Positions 1-5,251 of a DNA stretch of 7,028 nucleotides are shown here, one piece after another (position 1 is the first letter of the stretch; the number at the start of each line of letters is the position of its first letter). The notes under the pieces were generated by a model. The model did no database searches, was not told the origin of the DNA, and was given only the letters and a program-made list of their open reading frames with translations. The translations under genes were made by a program, and so were the position numbers. The DNA is from an uncultured Collinsella sp. (GTDB taxonomy: Bacteria; Actinomycetota; Coriobacteriia; Coriobacteriales; Coriobacteriaceae): NCBI GenBank assembly GCA_900551555.1, contig URWC01000099.1, forward strand, positions 1 through 7,028. Reading direction: 5' to 3'.

Positions 1-316
1 AAGCAGCGTCTTGAACAGAGTGGCTAATAATCTTAGGATTAATAATTACGTCCTTCAAGATTGGGGCTTCGCCTTCAGGGCCTGGGACTAAAACGGCTGA
101 CATTTGTTTTGAAACATCGACTTGTGGAGCGGCTAAACCAACACCGGCGCGTAATTGATATTTCGCAGCAATTTCTGGATCTTGGCTATTTTCCAAGAAT
201 GTCATCATGTCAGCGGCAAGTTGCCGATCTTCGTCAGATAATGGGACTGAAACAGGTTGTGCAATTTCTCTAAGTGTAGGATTACCTTCGCGGATAATAT
301 CTTTCATTAATATCAC
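1..316 (-). CDS. def: Peptide deformylase, N-terminal part (cut by window edge)
   Basis: Removes the formyl group from the N-terminal methionine of new proteins; a cytosolic, metal-dependent enzyme acting at the ribosome exit. The visible 105 codons contain deformylase motif 1, GVGLAAPQ, at residues 58-65, preceded by the insertion (NSQDPEIAAKYQLRAG, residues 43-58) typical of type-2 enzymes of Gram-positive bacteria. The other two metal-site motifs (EGCLS and HEFDH in the family) would lie beyond the window edge, so activity cannot be judged. I chose the GTG at 314-316 because a good Shine-Dalgarno (GGAGGT, 324-329) lies 7 bases upstream and the resulting start (fMet-ILMKDI) resembles Lactobacillales homologues; the in-frame ATG at 305-307 is 16 bases from it. 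Codon use and base composition fit Lactobacillales, not the GC-rich genes further on. Confidence 0.93.
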   Translation of the reverse strand, partial: MILMKDIIREGNPTLREIAQPVSVPLSDEDRQLAADMMTFLENSQDPEIAAKYQLRAGVGLAAPQVDVSKQMSAVLVPGPEGEAPILKDVIINPKIISHSVQDAA

Positions 317-348
317 AGTTAAGACCTCCGATTAATTCATCATAGGTT

Positions 349-357
349 ATTCTAGCA
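349..357 (-). promoter_or_regulatory. Extended -10 promoter for def
   Basis: On the minus strand the bases read TGC-TAGAAT: a near-consensus -10 (TAGAAT, 349-354) with an extended TG element. Transcription would start near 342, about 25 bases before the def start codon. The -35 region is poor (TTCCGT at 17 bases spacing), which fits an extended -10 type. The promoter is back to back with the M-box promoter. Confidence 0.5.
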
Positions 358-385
358 CAGAATTAAAAAAAACGGAACAAATGGG

Positions 386-414
386 TTGACCCACCTATTG
401 ATAACCAGTAGAAT
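386..414 (+). promoter_or_regulatory. Sigma-A type promoter of the M-box transcript
   Basis: TTGACC (386-391), exactly 17 bases, then TAGAAT (409-414): five of six matches in each hexamer with ideal spacing for the housekeeping sigma factor. Predicted start is near 420-422, about ten bases ahead of the riboswitch P1 stem, as expected for a leader RNA. Confidence 0.8.
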
Positions 415-431
415 GGGTACATAGAGATATC

Positions 432-593
432 GCTTTTCCGTTAGGTGAGGCTCCTATATGAACATACGCTGCTACTCAGAAACATCGAGAGATGCCAATT
501 GAGTCAACAAAAACTGCCAATGAAGGCTTTTTCTAACGTAGCTGAACATGGTTTCTACGTCATATAGTGCTAAAACTGAACGATTGGGAACGC
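432..593 (+). promoter_or_regulatory. M-box (ykoK leader) Mg2+ riboswitch
   Basis: This RNA senses intracellular Mg2+ and shuts off magnesium-transport genes when the ion is plentiful. The sequence follows the Bacillus subtilis ykoK leader closely: the conserved block GTTAGGTGAGGCTCC (440-454), TATATGAACATACGCTGCT, CAGAAAC followed by a small hairpin and GCCAAT, GTCAACA, and near the 3' end CATATAGTGCTAAA before CGATTGGGA. The closing P1 stem can be drawn between GCTTTTCC (432-439) and GGGAACGC (586-593) with one mismatch. The 3' P1 strand overlaps ATTGGG (583-588), which can pair instead with CTCAAT (613-618) in the terminator, giving a mutually exclusive antiterminator. Identification is from recalled family sequence, not from a covariance search. 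Confidence 0.93.
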
Positions 594-608
594 CATGATG
601 TTATGGAT

Positions 609-636
609 GACGCTCAATTGTTGTGCGTCTTTTTTT
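609..636 (+). terminator. Intrinsic terminator of the M-box expression platform
   Basis: GACGC (609-613) pairs with GCGTC (625-629); after one T-T mismatch CAA (615-617) pairs with TTG (621-623), closing a 3-base loop. Seven T follow (630-636). It sits between the aptamer and the ORF, the standard position for Mg2+-triggered attenuation. Its 5' arm is shared with the proposed antiterminator. Confidence 0.85.
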
Positions 637-686
637 GTACAACTAAGTGCGATCTCTAAAATTAATTAGAAAGTCTGGTGAGTAAA

Positions 687-773
687 ATGTTGCAAACAGC
701 TGAAGGTCCGTTAAGTAGTAGCGATAGTGATCATCCGAGGTGGTCTGTCTTTTTACTGCCAGCATTAGGCTAG
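687..773 (+). CDS. Truncated N-terminus of the M-box-controlled ORF
   Basis: ATG at 687-689 opens a 28-codon ORF, MLQTAEGPLSSSD..., ending in SVFLLPALG just before TAG at 771-773. It lies about 50 bases behind the riboswitch terminator, where a magnesium transporter is expected in this family of leaders. The short polar N-terminus followed by a hydrophobic run would suit the start of a membrane protein, but I do not recognise the family. The upstream GGTGAG (677-682) is a weak, closely spaced Shine-Dalgarno. The stop falls where base composition rises, so the ORF is most simply a transporter gene cut off at a junction; a short leader peptide is possible but less likely. Confidence 0.35.
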   Translation: MLQTAEGPLSSSDSDHPRWSVFLLPALG

Positions 774-994
774 CAGTGTTACGACGACTTCCTCAAAAGG
801 GAAGGAGTGTCGAACGCGATGCACAAGAATTTAAAGCATAACCCTGTGTCCGGCCTGCGATAACTAAGGGGTCGCTGCGTTTTACTTGGGTGCAGCAGCG
901 CCGTGCTTGGGGGCTGAATTGCACTTTGCTGGTCTGGGCCCGTTTCCCGGAGAAAGCCCTTACTTGGTGCGGGCCTAATTTGTTTGTTGCCGAC
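774..994. other. Gene-free stretch between the M-box fragment and the tkt terminator
   Basis: No ORF here has convincing start signals or recognisable protein. The left end (774-863) stays open in two plus-strand frames that end at TAA 839-841 and TAA 861-863, so it may hold the tail of an unrecognised gene convergent with tkt. From about 865 the DNA is GC-rich with small imperfect inverted repeats (for example CGCTGC, 873-878, against GCAGCG, 895-900) and a 12-base element seen twice, TTACTTGGGTGC (882-893) and TTACTTGGTGC (960-970). I see no tRNA or rRNA in it. Confidence 0.5.
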
Positions 995-1031
995 AAAAAA
1001 CAGGGGCGTCCTCTTTGAGGACGCCCCTGTT
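995..1031 (-). terminator. Intrinsic terminator of the transketolase operon
   Basis: A perfect 15-bp stem (999-1013 with 1017-1031) around a 3-base loop, with a run of six T on the minus strand (995-1000). It lies about 45 bases beyond the stop codon of the C-terminal transketolase gene, on the strand that gene uses. Confidence 0.93.
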
Positions 1032-1077
1032 CTGGCTTGCATGTGGTTGTTGAGGCGATACTTTGCCTCGTCTTGTC

Positions 1078-2019
1078 TTAGGCCAAGAACTCCTTGGTGG
1101 TTGCCACGATGTTGGCGGCGTCCAGGCCGTACTTGTGCAGGAGCTCGGCACCCGGGCCGGACTCGCCGAAGGTGTCGTTGACGCCAATCTTCTTGAGCGG
1201 CGTCGGGCACTGCTCGCACAGGACGTCGGCAACGGCGCTGCCCAGGCCACCGATCACGGAGTGCTCCTCGACGGTCACGACGTGGCCGGTCTTGGTGGCG
1301 CTCTTGACGATCAGGTCGGCATCGATGGGCTTGATGGTGTGCATGTTGATGACCTCGGCGTCGATGCCCTCGGCAGCAAGCTGCTCGGCGGCCTCGAGAG
1401 CCTCACCGACCATCAGGCCGCAGGCAATGATGGTCACATCGGCGCCCTCGCGCATGACAATGCCCTTGCCCAACTCGAACTTGTAGGTCTCGGGGTCGTT
1501 GATAACCGGCGAGGCCAAACGGGCGAAGCGCATGTACACGGGGCCATCGCACTCGTAGGCGGCGCGCGTCACGGCACGGGCCTCCACATCGTCGGCGGGA
1601 ACGATAACGGTCATGCCGGGGATGACGCGCATGAGGGCGATATCCTCGCAGCACTGGTGCGTGGCACCATCCTCGCCCACCGAGATGCCGGCGTGCGTGG
1701 CACCGATCTTAACGTTAAGGTGCGGATAGCCGATGGAGTTACGAACCTGCTCAAAGGCACGACCGGCAGCGAACATGGCAAAGGTGCTCGCGAAGACAAC
1801 ACGACCGGTGGTCGCGATACCGGCGGCAACACCCATCAGGTTGCTCTCGGCGATGCCCACATCGAAGAAGCGGTCGGGGCAAGCGGCCTTAAACTTACCG
1901 GTCTGCGTGGCGGCGGCCAGGTCGGCGTCGAGGACCACAAAGTCATCGTGCTCGTTGGCGAGCTCGACGAGGGCCTCGCCGTAGCTTACACGCGTGGCGA
2001 TTTTCTTGACGTCTGCCAT
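1078..2019 (-). CDS. Transketolase, C-terminal subunit (split enzyme)
   Basis: Together with the product of the upstream gene this forms a thiamine-diphosphate transketolase moving two-carbon units between sugar phosphates in the non-oxidative pentose phosphate pathway. The 313 residues match the pyrimidine-binding and C-terminal domains of one-piece transketolases (about 660 residues in Escherichia coli). GIAESN carries the catalytic Glu58, which activates the cofactor. THAGISVGEDGATHQ (108-122) is the conserved substrate-site loop. Residues from about 190 form the transketolase C-terminal domain. ATG at 2017-2019 is one base past the stop of the upstream gene, with GAGGAG (2027-2032) inside that gene's end as Shine-Dalgarno, so the two are translationally linked. 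A longer upstream extension of the frame runs over the N-terminal gene and is not coding. DXS-type synthases have a different domain arrangement in a single chain. Confidence 0.95.
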   Translation of the reverse strand: MADVKKIATRVSYGEALVELANEHDDFVVLDADLAAATQTGKFKAACPDRFFDVGIAESNLMGVAAGIATTGRVVFASTFAMFAAGRAFEQVRNSIGYPHLNVKIGATHAGISVGEDGATHQCCEDIALMRVIPGMTVIVPADDVEARAVTRAAYECDGPVYMRFARLASPVINDPETYKFELGKGIVMREGADVTIIACGLMVGEALEAAEQLAAEGIDAEVINMHTIKPIDADLIVKSATKTGHVVTVEEHSVIGGLGSAVADVLCEQCPTPLKKIGVNDTFGESGPGAELLHKYGLDAANIVATTKEFLA

Positions 2020-2020
2020 C

Positions 2021-2851
2021 CTAGAGCTCCTCTCCGGCGGCCGTGAGCTCTGCCATGGCCTGCTCAAACTGTTCATCGTTGGGGGCCTTACCGTGCCAAC
2101 CCACCTGGTTCTCCATAAAGGAGACGCCCTTGCCCTTCGTGGTCTCGGCGATAATGGCGGTCGGCTGACCCTTGGTGGCGCGGGCCTCGGCAAAGGCGGC
2201 GCGGATCTGGTCGAAGTCGTTGCCGTCGGCGAGCTCCACCACATGGAACTTGAAGGCGCGGAACTTGTCGGCGAGCGGCATGGGGTCGTTGACCTCCTCG
2301 ACGGGGCCGTCGATCTGCAGGCCGTTATGGTCGACGATCACGCAGAGGTTGTCGAGCTGCTGGTTGCCGGCAAACATGGCGGCCTCCCAGACCTGGCCCT
2401 CCTCGCTCTCGCCGTCGCCCAGCAGGGCGTAGGTGCGATAGTCGTCGCCCCAGTGCTTGGCGGCAACGGCCATGCCCACGGCGGCGGAGATGCCCTGGCC
2501 AAGCGAGCCGGTGGACATGTCGACGCCCGGGGTGTCATTCATGTTGGGATGGCCCTGCAGGTGGCTGCCGATGTGGCGCAGCGTCTCGAGATCCTCCTTG
2601 GGGAAGAATCCGCGCTCGGCGAGCACGGCGTACAGACCAGGCGCGCAGTGACCCTTGGAAAGCACGAAGCGGTCGCGGTCGGCCTTCTGCGGGTCGGCCG
2701 GGTCGACGTTCATCTCCTCGAAGTAGAGGTAGGTCATGATGTCGGCAGCGCCGAGCGAACCGCCCGGATGGCCGGACTTGGCAGCGTGCACGCCGGTGAC
2801 GATGCCCTTCCTTACCTCGTTGGCAACCTTTTTGAGCTCTTCGTCGCTCAT
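2021..2851 (-). CDS. Transketolase, N-terminal subunit (split enzyme)
   Basis: Diphosphate-binding half of a two-gene transketolase, 276 residues. Key sites are all present: KSGHPGGSLG with His28, LSKGH with His68, QGHP with His101, GSLGQG (115-120), and the thiamine-diphosphate/metal motif starting GDGES (Asp146) and ending at Asn176. KGKGVSF and a final WHGKAP segment close the domain. ATG at 2849-2851 has AAGGAAGG (2856-2863) just upstream. It is first in the operon and is followed after one base by the C-terminal subunit. Split transketolases are known in many Bacillota, archaea and Coriobacteriia; the two chains would assemble into the active site at their interface. The native promoter is not visible, because the DNA about 15-20 bases above the start changes to the AT-rich insert. 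Confidence 0.95.
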   Translation of the reverse strand: MSDEELKKVANEVRKGIVTGVHAAKSGHPGGSLGAADIMTYLYFEEMNVDPADPQKADRDRFVLSKGHCAPGLYAVLAERGFFPKEDLETLRHIGSHLQGHPNMNDTPGVDMSTGSLGQGISAAVGMAVAAKHWGDDYRTYALLGDGESEEGQVWEAAMFAGNQQLDNLCVIVDHNGLQIDGPVEEVNDPMPLADKFRAFKFHVVELADGNDFDQIRAAFAEARATKGQPTAIIAETTKGKGVSFMENQVGWHGKAPNDEQFEQAMAELTAAGEEL

Positions 2852-2871
2852 TGTGCCTTCCTTTCATCCTC

Positions 2872-3009
2872 ATTAGACAAAATGCGCACGGCACCGAAGG
2901 TAATCCCAACACAGCCGCAATGCACGTACGTCATTCATTATGCTGGAAACTGATGGCTTTACCAGAGTTTTTATCATTATTTGAACAATTTAGCAGGCAG
3001 AACCGCTGA
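2872..3009 (+). CDS. C-terminal fragment of an unrecognised protein
   Basis: An open frame reads ...RQNAHGTEGNPNTAAM, then HVRHSLCWKLMALPEF, then LSLFEQFSRQNR, and stops at TGA 3007-3009. It has the amino-acid make-up of a real low-GC protein tail, and its stop overlaps the next start (TGATG), a common operon arrangement. I do not recognise the family. The true 5' part is missing: upstream the frame runs into the antisense of the tkt leader. The start given is only the point where the composition changes. Confidence 0.35.
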   Translation: MRQNAHGTEGNPNTAAMHVRHSLCWKLMALPEFLSLFEQFSRQNR

Positions 3010-3056
3010 TGAAACGGTTTATCAATGTGAACGTCTTTTGGATGGAACGCGATCGA
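3009..3056 (+). CDS. N-terminal fragment of an unrecognised protein
   Basis: ATG at 3009-3011 shares bases with the preceding TGA and begins MKRFINVNVFWMERDRP. After about codon 16 the frame enters the antisense of yitT and loses any sense, so only a gene start is present. There is no strong Shine-Dalgarno, but the stop-start overlap suggests coupled translation with the preceding frame in the source genome. Family unknown. Confidence 0.3.
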
Positions 3057-3058
3057 CC

Positions 3059-3949
3059 CTACGCGCTAATGTCCTTGAATCCCTCGCCGAAGGCTTCCGT
3101 AACGTCAGCAACCGTCACAATGGCGTGAGGATCGCGCTCGCGCACGATCGTCTTGAGGGTATTGAGCTCTCGACGGCTCACGATGACCATAATCACCGGC
3201 TTCTCGGCACCCGAATACATGCCAGTCGCCTTAAACTTGGTACAACCACGACCCAGGCCATACATGATATCGGCAGCGATATCAGGGAACTTGTCCGAGA
3301 TGATGAGTACCATACGGCGCTTGTTGCCACCATCGACCACGGCATCGATCACGTAGCCGCTAATGACCATCGAAAGGCCTGCATATAGTGCGTTTTCGAC
3401 TGAAAAGACCGGAGCCGACAGCGCGCACACGGCAACGTCGATTGCCATGACGGTCGAACCTACCGGCAGCGAGGTGTTACGCGAGATGATTTGGCCAATC
3501 GTGTCCGAGCCGCCGGTGTTGGCGCCGGCGCGCAACACCATGCCGTAACCGATGCCCGTAATAATGCCGCCCCACATGGCAGGGAGCATCAGGTCCGCAT
3601 CCGCCAGAGGTGCTACAAACGGGGCGAACAGATCGGTAAAGAAGCCCAGCAGCACAAAGCCCGTCGCGGTCTGCACCACGTAGAACATGCCGCCCTCGCG
3701 CATAACGACCAACAACAGCAAGGCGTTCATCACGATGGTCTGAATACCAACGGGAAGCGATAGGCCGCGCGATGCACCGATCGCCTGGATAATGGTGGCA
3801 AGGCCCGTAACGCCACCGGCAGCAAGGCCGTTGGGAATCAAAAACAGGTCGGTCGCAATAGCGGCCAGAGCGCACCCCAACATAATCTGGGGCAGGTCGT
3901 GAAAAAAGTTCATCGAAAGAATGCGCTTGATGTCCAGACGATATGCCAT
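3059..3949 (-). CDS. YitT-family membrane protein (DUF161 + DUF2179)
   Basis: An integral membrane protein of the YitT/YpjC family whose transported substrate or precise role is not established. The 296 residues show about six membrane segments (near 21-55, 63-84, 90-113, 120-142, 161-184 and 187-206), the glycine-rich family signature AGANTGGSDTIG (141-152), then a soluble C-terminal domain of DUF2179 type (about 209-296). The N-terminal charge pattern (MAYRLDIKR) suggests a cytosolic N-terminus. I start at ATG 3947-3949 because GGGAGGT (3953-3959) is just upstream; the earlier in-frame ATG (3971-3973) lies inside a terminator hairpin. The gene is complete, but its stop codon (3059-3061) is only a few bases from a change of composition, so its downstream region is missing. 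It follows prfB on the same strand, separated by several hairpins. Confidence 0.9.
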   Translation of the reverse strand: MAYRLDIKRILSMNFFHDLPQIMLGCALAAIATDLFLIPNGLAAGGVTGLATIIQAIGASRGLSLPVGIQTIVMNALLLLVVMREGGMFYVVQTATGFVLLGFFTDLFAPFVAPLADADLMLPAMWGGIITGIGYGMVLRAGANTGGSDTIGQIISRNTSLPVGSTVMAIDVAVCALSAPVFSVENALYAGLSMVISGYVIDAVVDGGNKRRMVLIISDKFPDIAADIMYGLGRGCTKFKATGMYSGAEKPVIMVIVSRRELNTLKTIVRERDPHAIVTVADVTEAFGEGFKDISA

Positions 3950-3961
3950 GCTACCTCCCTC

Positions 3962-3990
3962 AAAAAAGCGCACCCCATCGGATGCGCTTT
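3962..3990 (-). terminator. Terminator hairpin directly upstream of the yitT ribosome-binding site
   Basis: On the minus strand AAAGCGCA (3983-3990) pairs with TGCGCTTT (3965-3972), 8 bp with a 10-base loop that can add two G-C pairs, and the stem runs into a stretch of six T (3962-3967). The yitT Shine-Dalgarno begins two bases further on. It could end the secA-prfB transcript, or act as an attenuator in the yitT leader. Confidence 0.75.
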
Positions 3991-4029
3991 GAACTTCTTC
4001 TTGTATTCGATTCTACCGATTCGCCGGAC

Positions 4030-4053
4030 AAAAACCACCCCTGCGCAGGGTTT
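4030..4053 (-). terminator. Terminator-like hairpin between prfB and yitT (copy B)
   Basis: The core stem CCCT/AGGG (4039-4042 with 4047-4050) has loop GCGC and is flanked by AAACC...GGTTT-type bases; on the minus strand the downstream side ends in five T (4030-4034). It shares the block AAAACCACCC(C)TGC with the hairpin at 4065-4089. Confidence 0.5.
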
Positions 4054-4064
4054 GCTCTGGATAC

Positions 4065-4089
4065 AAAACCACCCTGCTGGGAGGGTTTT
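4065..4089 (-). terminator. Terminator-like hairpin between prfB and yitT (copy A)
   Basis: AAAACC (4065-4070) pairs with GGTTTT (4084-4089) and CCC (4072-4074) with GGG (4079-4081), with loop TGCT and a small internal bulge. A and T runs on both sides mean it could work in either direction. It is the most complete of the hairpins right after prfB, about 30 bases beyond the prfB stop codon. Confidence 0.6.
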
Positions 4090-4103
4090 AATCCATTTCC
4101 ACA

Positions 4104-4120
4104 TAAACCCGGGCGGTTTA
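4104..4120 (-). repeat. Inverted repeat overlapping the prfB stop codon
   Basis: TAAACC (minus strand, 4115-4120) and GGTTTA (4104-4109) form a 6-bp stem with a 5-base loop; the prfB TAA (4118-4120) is part of it. No T-run follows, so it is a weak terminator on its own, but it continues the AAACC/GGTTT theme of the two hairpins next to it. Confidence 0.4.
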
Positions 4121-5250
4121 AGCAGACGGGGTCTCCGCATCGGCGTTGCCGGTGGCCCAGCGATGGTAACCAATAACAAACGGATCCAGGTCGCCATCGT
4201 CAAGAACTGCCTCGACATTGCTGGTCTCAACGCCCGAGCGCAGATCCTTGACCATCTGGTACGGGTAGAGCACGTAGCTGCGAATCTGGTTGCCAAAACC
4301 AATCGTGGTCTTGGGTCCGCGAATCTCATCGAGCGCCTCGGCACGCTTCTCGAGCTCAATCTCGTACAGGCGAGCCTTGAGGATCTGCATGCACGCGGCC
4401 TTGTTCTGGATCTGGCTGCGCTCGTTTTGGCAGGTGACCACAATGCCGCTGGGGAAATGCGTCACGCGCACGGCGGAGTCGGTGGTGTTAACGCCCTGGC
4501 CGCCCGGGCCGCTCGCGTGGTACACGTCCACGCGGATGTCATCGGGACTGATCTCGATGTCGATATCATCGGGTAGCACGGGAATGACCTCGACGCCGGC
4601 AAACGTGGTCTGGCGGCGCTTCTTGTCGTCGGTGGGGCTAATGCGAACCAAGCGGTGGACGCCGGCCTCGGCGCGCAGCATGCCAAATGCGTCCTTGCCC
4701 TCGACAGTAAAGGTCGCGCGGTCGATGCCGATGACCTCGGCTGCGGGACAGTCGTTGATGGTGACCTTCCAGCCGCGACGCTGGCAGTACTTCATGTACA
4801 TCTTAAAGAGCATGAAGGTCCAGTCCTGGGCCTCCAGACCACCCTGTCCGGGCTTGATGGTCACAATGGCATCGCCGTGATCGAACTCACCGGTAAACCA
4901 GCTCGAAAGCTCAAGCTCATCGATGGCACGGGCCAGGCGCTCAGCCGTGGCTGTAGCCTCCTCGCGAAGGGCGACGGCGTCGGGGTCATCCCCCATCTCC
5001 TCGGCAAGCTCCAGCGCGGCGCGGGCATCGGAAAGCTCGCCGCGCGCGGTGTCCACGGCAGCGATATCTTCCTTGGTACGCGCGATCTCCTCCATGGTGG
5101 CACGGGCGGCGTCGGCGTCATCCCAAAAGCCAGGGGCAACACTTTTGGCCTCGAGCTCGGTCACACGGGTACGCTTCTCGTCCAGGTGGAGATACGACTC
5201 GACCTCGAACGCGTCCAGCTCGGCGGGCGTTATCTCTAAAGCCTCAGCCA

Positions 5251-5251
<1 letters not shown>
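4118..5251 (-). CDS. prfB: Peptide chain release factor 2
   Basis: Recognises UGA and UAA in the ribosomal A site and triggers release of the finished protein. The 377 residues are full length for RF2: an N-terminal coiled-coil domain (about 10-115), the PGQGGLEAQDW segment (134-144), the codon-recognition region with HRLVRISP, and the catalytic GGQ at 250-252 in SGPGGQGVNTTDSAVR. Two points stand out. The tripeptide that reads the stop codon is SPT (205-207), not the usual SPF, and GGQ is followed by Gly rather than the more common His. The reading frame is continuous, so the programmed +1 frameshift that controls RF2 in many bacteria is absent. ATG at 5249-5251 shares its A with the secA stop (TAATG), giving translational coupling; AGGA lies 7 bases upstream. 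RF1 would carry PxT (PAT/PVT-like) instead, and the whole protein aligns as RF2. Confidence 0.94.

Larger units (their letters stand above)
2867..3056. other. AT-rich insert of foreign composition between tkt and yitT
   Basis: About 190 bases with G+C near 37-44% in the lines counted, between genes at roughly 60-67%. The left edge lies just past the tkt Shine-Dalgarno (so between about 2866 and 2890); the right edge lies within a few bases of the yitT stop codon, near a CGATCG (3050-3055). It removes both the promoter of tkt and the terminator of yitT. Its one plausible reading is two overlapping plus-strand gene ends. Exact edges cannot be fixed without comparison to other genomes. Confidence 0.6.

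Noticed and set aside
61..273. A 70-codon plus-strand frame over def
   Set aside because: The minus strand encodes deformylase motif 1 and a proper ribosome-binding site; the plus-strand frame has neither.
774..863. Frames ending at 839-841 (...QKGRSVERDAQEFKA) and 861-863 (...FLKREGVSNAMHKNLKH...) as the tail of a convergent gene
   Set aside because: Either could be a real C-terminus, but no start or family is visible, they cannot be told apart, and a sequence junction lies at their left edge.
779..1219. A 146-codon minus-strand frame running through the tkt terminator and into the tkt gene
   Set aside because: It crosses a perfect terminator and overlaps a confidently assigned gene in another frame; the protein has no coherent domain.
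2867..2890. A -10-like TCTAAT upstream of the tkt start as a native promoter
   Set aside because: It has no matching -35, would give an extremely short leader, and lies at the suspected junction.
1063..2953. Two long plus-strand open frames (1063-2046, 327 codons; 1994-2953, 319 codons) opposite the transketolase genes
   Set aside because: They are antisense shadows of GC-rich genes: low-complexity G/A/V/H/D-rich translations, no recognisable domains, while the minus strand carries complete transketolase motifs.
3899..4576. A 225-codon plus-strand frame across the prfB-yitT intergenic region
   Set aside because: It is antisense to prfB and to the yitT 5' end, passes through four hairpins, and its translation has no domain features.
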